From positions 32,001-96,000 of the forward strand of contig CAMDTW010000415.1 in NCBI GenBank assembly GCA_945910005.1: a DNA stretch of 64,000 nt, read 5' to 3'. A program made the translations under genes and the position numbers. The DNA is from Isoperla grammatica (taxonomy: Eukaryota > Arthropoda > Insecta > Plecoptera > Perlodidae). The notes under the pieces are model-generated. The model saw only the letters and a program-made list of their open reading frames with translations. It did not search any database and had not been told where the DNA came from. This document shows, piece after piece, positions 13,726-22,497 of the stretch; position 1 is the stretch's first letter; the number at the start of each line of letters is the position of its first letter.

Positions 13726-14929
13726 GGGTGCGTTCCGTAACCTGCTAATACCACCCAACGTTGATCACGGGCGGGCTAGTTTGGGCACGTTCGGGCACGA
13801 AGCATTTCGGAACGCGTGGTAGTGGTTACATGAGACAGCCTTAACCTACAAGCCTTGATACACCTTGCTGAAATAATATACATTAACGATATTACTCATT
13901 TTCCCTAATTTTCTCGGCCTCTTCATTCGTCACTTTAATGTATTGGTGTCGCCAGTGGCCTCATCAAGAAGCGAAACTTAAAACTTAAAATAGTCCTTGG
14001 ACCTCACTACACCTGCAGACGCCATATTTCCCGCGCGATATGCTAGAAGCACAACACGCCCAGAGAAAAACGTCGGGCGTTACGGGCGCGCCCAAGGCGC
14101 TACCTGAGCAGGTTACGGAATGCCTGTGAGCATGTGGAGAACATAGGCGCCGACTACGGGGGGGCTTGAGGTCTAGCGTCCCCCCTGAAAAATCCCAGGG
14201 GGGGCTGAGCCCCCCCTGAGATTTGAAGTTTGTACTTTTTTGTTTGAAGAAAAAGTTCATTATAATAATAATAAAAATAAATAAAAACGATTTAGTCATC
14301 AGGTCATAATTCCCTCAATTTAAATTAAATTTTTTGTTATTGTTTTTCTGAATTTAAATTTAAAAAATATTGTGATTTCTAGCTTGAAATATCAGATACT
14401 TGCAGTCCAGAACGTTCTCAGGTATCAAAATCCAAAAGCAAATTAGGTTCAAGTATTTAAAAAACTGATATTGAAAGCAAGCATTATCTTGTAGAATCCC
14501 TTACTTACTCCAACTTCCTAACCCCAAAATCAATTACTAAATAATTCTCGTCATCGTTCTACTTTTTGCTGGTGGTTTTTTGGTTTTTGCACTACAAAAA
14601 CGACAGTATTTCGGTATTGCATTCAGTACGGTATTTTTTTCTGAAACGCTCAGAACGCGCTCTAAAAGCCTGATTTTTCTAAATTTTGCCTGCGGCGCTA
14701 TTATTGGGGACCTATGCCCCCCAATCCACCCGTGTTTTTCTTCCTCGATAGACAATATGAATTATAATAATATTAAAATGAATTTTGAAATATGGTTACC
14801 CTAGTTTTTATGCGAGTCCTTTCTGAGCCCCCCCTGAAATGATAACAAGTCGCCGCCTATGGTGGAGAACGTGTTTCGGAATGCTTTGGGCGCGCCCAAA
14901 GACAAATAAGCAGGTTATGGAACGTACCC
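13726..14929. mobile_element. 1.2-kb TIR element, non-autonomous, carrying a nested hAT
   Basis: Terminal inverted repeats match at about 22 of 25 positions: left GGGTGCGTTCCGTAACCTGC, right (reverse complement) GGGTACGTTCCATAACCTGC. ATA flanks both ends (13723-13725 and 14930-14932), compatible with a 3-bp duplication. Subterminal GGGCGCGCCCAA and CGGAA(T/C)GC motifs recur inside. A 720-bp hAT-type element interrupts it. Without that insert it would be under 500 bp and it codes for nothing. The family is uncertain; a PIF/Harbinger-like origin is possible. Confidence 0.7.
14142..14861. mobile_element. 720-bp non-autonomous hAT-type element (nested)
   Basis: Ends CATAGGCGCCGACT and AGTCGCCGCCTATG form a 14-bp inverted repeat with one mismatch, flanked by a perfect 8-bp duplication GTGGAGAA (14134-14141 and 14862-14869). 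An 8-bp TSD is the hAT hallmark. G/C-tract subterminal stretches (GGGGGG...CCCCCC) follow each end. A related internal sequence recurs at 36440-36690. Small open frames inside are not recognisable as transposase. It sits inside the 13726-14929 element. Confidence 0.85.
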
Positions 14930-16386
14930 ATAGTTGGCCTAACGAAAGTATTCTGATGCTAACGGTACAGCTGAGTCCAGGGTACAACTTAATTTTCTAG
15001 TTCGCTAATTCCTACCATCTAATCTAAACAGGTCTATTGGGGATAATTTAAGACCTTCCGTTGGTTACCTGTAACGGTGGGCGTGGCCAAACCGCCTGAG
15101 CACTCGACTAAGCTGAACCGTGCGTTTACGAATGTGCGAAAGAACGCCAGGTATCTGTTGATTTTCTTTCAATTGGCGCGGTTGAAAGGGGCAGTAAACA
15201 ATGACCTGAGATCGGTTTGCGAATACTTTCGTTGGGACTACAGTATTTTCCATTTCAACCTACACAGTTGTAAAATCAAACCTCAAAAAAAGTTGTTGGT
15301 GTTATTAGAGACCATAAATGTCAAACCTGCCTTTCTTCCGCAATGTACTCACCATCTCTTGTAGTACAGGCAGCTCCAAACCATTTTGGCCTTATTTTTG
15401 CAACTTGGCTAATCGAGACGACGAGTGGGTGATATATGAAGATGAAATAGGGAGATGTTTGGAGAAAAGGGGGTAAGTAGGAGGGCGGGGAGGAAAAGGG
15501 AAGGGGCGGACCAAGGAGTGGGGAGGACGTGGACTGTCTTACGATTGGCTTCTGTATCAACAATGAAACACAATTATTAGTATTAATAATTAACTTTAGC
15601 GATCCTCAAAGTCGGTACTTGATGTTAATTCAGAGTTAAGGTTATTCATTTCGAAGAAAAAATAATCGGAGGTCACTTGTTTTTTGAAGCTACGCATCCA
15701 CCCTTGAGAACCTGTCAACTACAACCTCGTGTAAAGAGAGCAACAAACCATCCGAGATTGAACCCAAAATTTTCCGCTGTGGTAGTTGATATGGAAAACA
15801 AAACTGTAGTATAACCCCTCAGAGTTGTAAAACACTCAACCACACAACCTGATGGACTCCTTTGTTCTACTGTATTCCACGCTTCTTGTTATTGAACTAT
15901 TGATTGCGGTCCACTCCAAGGTGTGGCACTAAGCTACGTGCTAGGTGTGCATGATACATTATTTACTGCTGTGCCGTAATAACAGCCTAGACCCGTGTAT
16001 GGGAGACCGTATGACACCAGCGCTGTGAGCGTTTCTGCCCAAATAAATGTTAGTATAGTCGCGTCGCGTTAACTTGCAATGTGTTGTCGTCACGCATTAT
16101 GTAACAGTGAAGTGACGCGTGTGACGATTACCTACCTAAATCTAGTTGCATCCCGTTCTCCTGCCTCAGGTATTGTAGTGATAATATCGTCCGCATGTTG
16201 TCAGACGTGGTGGGGTCGCATTCCATTCACGGTCGGTGCAGTCAATACAGTGGACAATAACAATACAGCTGTCGGGCAATCTCGAATTGAATACCGTTGA
16301 ATTGATCGTGTGGAGCGACTGTCTCTTCTCAGAATTTTAGGGGACACCTTGCTTCTTACGGCGTCGCTAATATGCCATGTAATGAT
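14930..16386. other. Intergenic DNA without a recognisable gene
   Basis: Short open frames only, up to 95 codons, none recognised. Positions 15375-15520 are one copy of a dispersed repeat whose inverted partner lies at 41270-41405. Confidence 0.55.
15375..15520 (-). repeat. Dispersed repeat, inverted partner at 41270-41405
   Basis: Reverse complement resembles 41270-41405: both contain CCCCGCCCCTTCCCTTT-like and TTTGGAGG/CCTCCAAA segments, then a stretch ending TTGCAAAAAT. Divergence is moderate. No ends or TSD found. Confidence 0.65.
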
Positions 16387-16920
16387 CAAGGTCCGCTTGA
16401 CCTCCGCCTAGCGGAGGCTCGTCGAACTCGCAACTTAGATCTTCGCAGTCCGTCCAACAATGTTAAAAATCAAATGTTAAGCCTGTATTACACGGTCAAA
16501 CTTTTTCATCCAACTCCTTGAATTCAAGGATAAAAGCGCATCAAAAACAGTCAGTATGTAGTCAAATACAACAATAGGAATTATTTATTGATGCGCTTTT
16601 GTTCTTGAATTCAAGGAGTTGGATGAAAAAGTTTGACCGTGTAATACAGGCTTTATTCAAATGGGAGGAACGTTAAAGATAACATATGAAGTGATCTGTC
16701 AAAATAACTTTGGCCTAAAAGGACATATCATCACAACATTTTAAGACTTTTATTCATTGCATTCGATCAAAATGTCTCATTTACGTGTTATCTACTGCGA
16801 ATATGTATTTATATACGCTGTTTTTGTAGTGGGCGACAAAATGGTGGCTTTGGTTCCCTTGCGACGACCTAACTAGGGAGTTCGACGAGCCTCCGCTAGG
16901 CGGAGATCAAGCGGACCTTG
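16387..16920. mobile_element. hAT-like palindromic-end MITE, copy 1 (interrupted)
   Basis: About 50-bp inverted ends beginning CAAGGTCCGCTTGACCTCCG, containing the palindrome CTCCGCCTAGCGGAG. The flanks GTAATGAT and AGTATGAT resemble an eroded 8-bp TSD. The second copy at 19100-19473 has a perfect one. Copy 1 contains a 173-bp MITE at 16480-16652; without it the element is about 358 bp, close to copy 2. Confidence 0.82.
16480..16652. mobile_element. 173-bp MITE nested in copy 1, TTA TSD
   Basis: Near-perfect inverted arms starting AGCCTGTATTACACGGTCAA and running about 65 bp inward. TTA duplicates at 16477-16479 and 16653-16655. The paralogous site in the 19100-19473 copy (around 19190) reads ATGTTATTCAAAT with a single TTA, an in-window empty site. 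PIF/Harbinger-like by TSD. Confidence 0.9.
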
Positions 16921-17572
16921 AGTATGATGTCGTAGAAATACAGATGGCTGTGGGACGGCTTAACCTTACCCGCGCGCGAAGAGTGTGGTAGACTGTGTTA
17001 TTCCATCCACCATTATACTAGGTTTCACTTGTTTTCTGGATTCTTCAGCTGATTGCCATTTAATTACACATCACTTATTTATAAGTAAGTTTTAATGGGG
17101 ATCTTTTAAAGCTCAACCACCAGAGCGCAGCACCGAAAAATGCGGTCTACCTGTCAAAAGTGAAAATAAACTGATCGGCAAGGCGGTGTTAGAAAATACT
17201 GGCTTTGATAGGCTGTGACTTAAAAATACTAACATCAACAAAGCGGTGACTGTTGTGTGTTGCTAGGATACTTGACGTGTTTCTTCGTCAGTTGATGGTC
17301 AGTTGTCTCTTGTCTTTATTGCCGTGATCGTGTTTGACAGAAGTTAATTTCACGTGGGGGAAATATGGCGGCGTTTTTTCTATAATATGTGACGCCCGTG
17401 TTCGACTGATTTAGTTTGGAATATTATTTATAAAACCTTATTACCGATATCAAGAAACATTGACACTGAAAACATTAGTAAGAGATCTTTCAGAGTAGTA
17501 ACATATGTTCCCTGTGCCATTAGGGTACGACAATATGCAGACAGACAAGGGTAGGTCGTCCCAAATACCTTA

Positions 17573-17743
17573 TGCCGACATTACACGGCTCAATACTTTC
17601 GTCAAACTTATTGAATTCAAGAACAAAAGCGATTCAAAGACAGTTTGGTAAAAACTGCAACAATATAGCTTCTATTAATTAATGCTTTTTTGTTCTTGAA
17701 TTCAATAAGTTTGACGAAAGTATTGAACCGTGTAATGTGGGTA
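17573..17743. mobile_element. 171-bp MITE related to the 16480 element
   Basis: Inverted arms with CATTACACGG near the ends and TTGAATTCAA-type inner sequence, as in the 16480-16652 element. TTA flanks at 17570-17572 and 17744-17746. More diverged ends (TGCCGACATT versus TACCCACATT). Overlapping minus-strand frames of 97-99 codons are not recognised as genes. Confidence 0.78.
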
Positions 17744-17746
17744 TTA

Positions 17747-18195
17747 CTAACCAGCGCACTCTTCCTGTCATACGGTCTCCCATATAATATTTCATGCTGC
17801 CGTTTTTCTTCCGTGTAACCAAAGGGAATTGGGTTAGGTGATAACGCACATTCGATCGATTTGTGATTGTATAGTAACCTCGCAATTTTAAACGCATCGG
17901 GGTATTGTACATACACAAAAATCGATACAAATTGTCTGTATCAGTGATGAGGTGAGATCTAACTGATTCCAAACAACTTTACCTTTCATAACCTGAAACG
18001 AAGGTATCTTATTTAAGTAATGAACTAATTGTAACTAGAATTCTTGTCAAATCAATCTAATCAACTTCTTTGTCACTGTTTCGGTTTTTGGAATACGTAG
18101 TATCTGAATGGATTATACCCTCTCTAAAGTGGCCGTCAACTAAAGCGTTCATCCGAGTTATGCGGAATGCCTTCCCCTCTTACCCCCACCAGCGA
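17747..18195. other. Intergenic DNA, nothing recognised
   Basis: About 450 bp with no open frame, repeat or TIR pair that I can support. The same holds for 16921-17569. Confidence 0.5.
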
Positions 18196-18540
18196 CCGCG
18201 CACGGGCGAAGAGAGGCAGTGAAAGATTAATTCAGTGTACTCACCGGAACTGGCGTACTAAAAAATGCGTAGAGATTCTATATCGATCTTAAGACAAGAG
18301 ATTTGCGATAGGAGTGATGGTATTTTTTAAATATTGGCCGTATGCACAGTCAAGTGTCAAGCTAAGGATTTGTTGCTATGGAATTGTTTTATCACATGCT
18401 ATTTTCCATGAGAAGAACACAATGCATAGCACCCAACAAATCACATACTTTACGTGACTGTGCATTCCTAATCTCGTTATAGACTGTCGAGCTGTCAACA
18501 GTCATCCAATTAAATAAACCATCTTTCAATATAGATTAAT
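18196..18540 (+). repeat. Left arm of a spaced inverted repeat (partner 21916-22011)
   Basis: Two blocks, at about 18207-18232 (AGAGAGGCAGTGAAAGAT) and 18476-18540 (GTCGAGCTGTCAACAGTCAT onward), match the reverse complement of 21916-22011, where they are directly adjacent. The extra ~240 bp on the left includes a foldback at 18343-18464, so an insertion into the left arm is the simplest reading. Confidence 0.75.
18343..18464. mobile_element. 122-bp foldback element
   Basis: Inverted ends TGCACAGTCA...TGACTGTGCA, with inner match ATTTGTTG/CAACAAAT. No clear TSD. It lies within the extra DNA of the 18196-18540 arm. Confidence 0.55.
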
Positions 18541-18562
18541 TTCGTTACTTTAGTTACACTAA

Positions 18563-18704
18563 GGCCCGGTTTGTCAATCGGTTAACAGGTCGTTAACGGG
18601 GCCGTTAGCTACACGGTCCGTTATTTGTAAACCAACAAACCCTATATGCAGATAACGGACCGTCAGCTAACGGTCCCGTTAATGACCGATTGAAAAACCG
18701 GACC
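18563..18704. mobile_element. 142-bp foldback MITE, TAA TSD
   Basis: Ends GGCCCGGTTTGTCAATCGGT and (reverse complement) GGTCCGGTTTTTCAATCGGT continue as about 60-bp arms through GGGNCCGTTAGCT. TAA lies on both sides (18560-18562 and 18705-18707). PIF/Harbinger-like by TSD; nearly all hairpin. Confidence 0.78.
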
Positions 18705-18726
18705 TAAATGTTATTTTATCATTGGT

Positions 18727-18970
18727 TATTTTACGTGACTTGATATTTTCAGGAAAAAACAATATAAATAGGTATATAGGAATTGGAATTGGAATATATG
18801 GAATATATAGGAATTGGAAAGAAAAAAATAGGTTGATTTACATTTTACATTAACAGTGGCTAGCAAACATAAATGCTCGTAGAGCTTTGCTCATTTTAAA
18901 TCAACCTAATTTTTTGTTCAAATTTATATTTAAATTGTTTTTACTTGAAAATATCAACTCACGTAAAATA
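18727..18970. mobile_element. Foldback element of about 240 bp
   Basis: Outer arms TATTTTACGTGACTTGATAT (18727-18752) and their reverse complement at 18944-18970. A second, inner inverted pair AATAGGTTGATTTA/TAAATCAACCTAATT lies at 18828-18849 and 18894-18913. An ATATAGGAATTGGAAT microsatellite lies between. TSD not resolved. Confidence 0.55.
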
Positions 18971-19099
18971 TAGTGTGATATTTTATGCAAGTGATAGGAG
19001 GGAAGATGGCTGCAGAAGGATTGTATCAGAGCGCGGGCACTGCGTCCTTGGATCGACTGTCCTTTCTACATCCGGAACTAGATTACCTCCGGGCGAGCT

Positions 19100-19473
19100 C
19101 AAGGTCCTCTTGATCTCCGCCTAGCGGAGGCTCGTCGAACTCCCAAGTTAGATCGTCGCAGTCCGTTCCACAATGTTAAAAATCACATGTTATTCAAATG
19201 GGAGAAATGTGAAAGAAAACAAATGAAGTGATCTGTCAAATAGAATTACCTCCTAAAAAGGAAAAATCATATTTTATAATCTTCAATCATTGTGTTCTAT
19301 CAAAATGTCTCTTTTAGGTGTTTTAAGTATTGTGTTACATGATCTACAGCGGATATTTAATTATAAAAACAGTTTTTTTTAGTGGGATCCAAAATGGCGA
19401 TTTTGGTTCCCTTGCGACGACCTAACTTGGGAGTTCGATGAGCCTCCGCTAGGCGGTGGCCAAGTAGACCTTG
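19100..19473. mobile_element. hAT-like palindromic-end MITE, copy 2 (intact)
   Basis: 374 bp, ends CAAGGTCC...GACCTTG, with the CTCCGCCTAGCGGAG palindrome in the left arm (one base changed at right). Perfect 8-bp TSD GGCGAGCT at 19092-19099 and 19474-19481. Same family as 16387-16920 and lacking the nested MITE present there. Confidence 0.9.
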
Positions 19474-19509
19474 GGCGAGCTAGCCCTTCCGTTTGCAAGG
19501 CAGTGAGAC

Positions 19510-20466
19510 CAGGAGCGTCACTAGGATTCTGGGATTGGGGGGGCGCAAGCAGAGACGGACTGTGAGGGGTAAGGGCCTCGGGACTTGGCGAAGATTTAAG
19601 GGGTCTGGGGCGAAGCCCCAGCCGCCGGAGGCGAAAATTTTTCAGCCAACTATTTTGTTAGAACGCATATAAACACGTTTAAAAATCGATACATGATGAT
19701 AGTTATGTGGAACAACGTGTTGAACTGTGAACACCACTTTCAAAAACGAAATTGATGAAGAAGTTTTCCCAACACTGGCAGTTGTATATTTCAAACTATA
19801 TGGTTTCCCAACCCTCTACAAATATCGACTACTAGTTGTCCACTCGCATCGTGTAATTTGTACTCGTAACGAGTTTTGTAGCTGGGTATGCAGCTGGGTC
19901 GGGGGCGAAGCCCCTGCCTACCGGAGGCAACGTCGCCGAAGGTGAAACAATTTTCGGCCCTGCATGATGCTTAGTGGACTATTAAACGCGTTTTGAGGCG
20001 AAATCCTATCATGAAAAACAATTAAAGTAAAGTTAATGCTACACTGACAATTCCTAACGTCATAGGTCTAGGATAGGAGTTCGATCCTGTCATTTGAGAA
20101 GTAATCTTATGGCTAGTGCTGCGCTGGATCGGATTTCAGTAGGCCCCGATAGATATTGCCACAAAGTTCGCCTTTTTAAATTTTGAACGCTTATAGACAC
20201 TTCATGAGCCCGATTTTCAGTCAGCTTTTTTACGGAAAGTTTACGAAATTAGCATGTCATAATAATTAATGAAATATTATAATATATTATGTAAGTGTTG
20301 TTGAACAAAATACTTTTGATCTTCGATTTCTTTAAAGAGACACGCTAGCACTTTAAGATTGGAAATTTAAGCAATAAAATTGATTGAACGAGGAAATTAT
20401 TGGGGGGGCGCAGATTTCGATTGGGGGGGCGCAGGCCCCCCCCAAAACCCCCTAGTGACGCCACTG
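19510..20466. mobile_element. 957-bp non-autonomous hAT element
   Basis: Ends CAGGAGCGTCACTAGG and (reverse complement) CAGTGGCGTCACTAGG, the CAGTGGCGT type common in hAT elements. Perfect 8-bp TSD AGTGAGAC at 19502-19509 and 20467-20474. Subterminal runs of G/C (GGGGGGGCGCA) at both ends. Inside are two GGCGAAGCCCC...CGGAGGC-like stretches. No transposase frame. Confidence 0.9.
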
Positions 20467-20825
20467 AGTGAGACACGCCCACTCGGCACGACAGATAAGA
20501 TGTAATTAGAATAACGGAATTTATTATCTATTCTTTATATTCACGTGACGTCACTGACATTGTTGACGGCCATATTCTCGAACATGAGGTATTGCAGTTC
20601 CTACTCATAGCGGCCACCATCCCGTACACGAAGTCATTGTTGTAGACAAACAAATGACTGTATCGCATACCAAGAATATGGTAATTTTTCACTCACCTCC
20701 TAGGAAAACTACATTTTAATTGAAACCGCCCACGCTCAAGTCCCTCGGGATTTTGTGGGCTTCCTACTGTTTCTATTTTACAACGCTTATATTAGCTTGC
20801 CTTGCTTGTCTGGACGGAATCTTTG
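20467..20825. other. Intergenic DNA, nothing recognised
   Basis: About 360 bp between the hAT element and the AT-rich repeat. No supported feature. Confidence 0.5.
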
Positions 20826-21690
20826 AATCGATATTCCACCTACTTCTAGATGTCCGATCAAGCTGAAAATTTTTCCACAGACGTATTCCAGATGACAATA
20901 CATGAATCAACTGTCATATTTACTAGATTGTCAATTAATTTATCATAATTAATTAATTAATGTTTTATATGGAAATCGATGTTTAACCCACTTCCCAACG
21001 TCAAATCGAGTTGAAAGTTTTCACACAGACGTATTCTTAATAACAATACACGAATCAATTGTCATATTTACTAAATAATTAATTGATTCATCATAATTAA
21101 TTAATTGGTGTTTTATATGGGAATCGATATTTCACCCACTTTCCAACGTTGATTTTCACACAGACGAATTCTTAATGACAATACATGAATCATTTGTCAT
21201 ATTTACTAAATAATCAATTAAACCAACATAATTAATTAATTGATGTTTTATATGGGAATCGATATTTCACCCACTTCCGAACGTCAAATTGAGCTACGAG
21301 TTTTCACACAGACGTATTCTTAATGACAATACACGAATCAATTGTCATATTTACTAAATGTTCAATTATTTCATCATAATTAATTAATGTTTTATATGGG
21401 AATCGATGTTTAACCCACTTCCCAACGTCGAATCGAGTTGAAAGTTTTCACACAGACGTATTTTTAATGACAATACATGAATCAATTGTCATATCTACTA
21501 AATAATCAATTAAGCCATCATAATTAATTAATTGATGTTTTATATGGGAATCGATAAAACACCCACTTTCGAACGTCGAATTGAGCTGAAAGTTTTCACA
21601 CAGACGTATTCTTAATGGCAATAGATGAATCCATTGTCATATTGACTAAATAATCAATTAAACCATCATAATTAATTAATCGATATTCGA
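20826..21690. repeat. AT-rich tandem repeat, period about 143 bp, 5-6 copies
   Basis: Units recur with GGGAATCGATATTTCACCCA, then TTTTCACACAGACGTATTCT, then CAATTGTCATATTTACTAAA and TCATAATTAATTAAT. The GGAATCGAT anchor falls near 20972, 21119, 21256, 21399 and 21547, giving spacings of 137-148 bp. A more diverged first unit begins near 20826. Confidence 0.9.
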
Positions 21691-21915
21691 TATATATTCG
21701 ATTGCAAGATTCTTTAAGACTTAAAAGTATAAAATAATATTACATGCATTTTTTTTTTAAACAACGCTTATGTTTACAAAAATTTTGTCATGTAATATTT
21801 TTATTGTACTTTTAAATTATAGTAGGTATAGATTGATATATACTTGTTTATTTTGTACTAAATAAAAATTGTATGTAAACAGTATGAATAAAATGTAATT
21901 GAAACTTGAACTATT
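21691..21915. other. AT-rich DNA, nothing recognised
   Basis: Short AT-rich stretch between the 143-bp repeat and the right inverted arm. Confidence 0.5.
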
Positions 21916-22011
21916 TGTATTGAAAGATGGTTTATTTAATTGGATGACCGTTGACAGCTCGACGGTCTACTATAGAGATTAGATCTTTCACTGCCTCTCT
22001 CGCCCGCGCGG
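21916..22011 (-). repeat. Right arm of the spaced inverted repeat (partner 18196-18540)
   Basis: Reverse complement of 18476-18540 plus 18207-18232, with the two blocks contiguous here. The arms enclose about 3.4 kb holding several unrelated TEs. Confidence 0.75.
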
Positions 22012-22018
22012 GACGCAT

Positions 22019-22285
22019 CTCCGATGCCCCACCTACCTGCTCAAGAAGCCCATGCTACACCACGTAAAATAAGCACACGCACACCCCAAATATAATACTA
22101 CCCTTACCTAATAATACTATCCTAACCTAACCTTACCTAACCTAACTTAACCTAACCTAAAATAATCCTAACCTAACCTAACCTAAAAACCCTACGGCTT
22201 ACCGCGCAGTGGACGTGCGATTAAATTGCGTGGTGTAACATGGGCTTTAGGAAACAGGTAGAGCAGGTAGTGGGGTATCGGAGAC
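22019..22285. mobile_element. Foldback element with CCTAA repeats in its loop
   Basis: Arms CTCCGATGCCCCACCTACCT...CCCATGCTACACCACG (22019-22065) and their inverted, slightly longer match at 22229-22285. Between them lie degenerate CCTAA repeats. Outside the arms the GC-rich GCCCGCGCGGG and CCGTGCGCGGG stretches may also pair. TSD not found. Confidence 0.65.
22101..22194. repeat. Degenerate CCTAA (TTAGG-type) repeats, interstitial
   Basis: About 12 CCTAA-type pentamers interrupted by CTTACCTAA, ACTTAA and AATAAT. TTAGG is the usual insect telomere repeat, but here it sits in the loop of a foldback, so it marks a mobile element rather than a chromosome end. Confidence 0.8.
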
Positions 22286-22497
22286 TAAAAAGGTTGGTCG
22301 GAGAGCGCCCCCCCGTGCGCGGGAACTGGTGGAATTGAATTTATTGGGTTTAAGGGCGCTTCAACCAGGTAGGTCATTTTGCGCCACCAAGATGGTGTTT
22401 TGCAAGCTAAGTAATTAAGTAACTATGAAAGTAGTAATTATGTTTTAATTTTATATGAATTTAATTTATATTATTTTATATTTATATTTGGTTGTAT

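Noticed and set aside
17617..17972. Two overlapping minus-strand frames of 97 and 99 codons
   Set aside because: One starts inside MITE arms, the two overlap in different frames, and neither shows a recognisable domain.
22101..22194. True telomere or chromosome end
   Set aside because: The repeats are few, degenerate, inside a foldback element and flanked by ordinary sequence on both sides.
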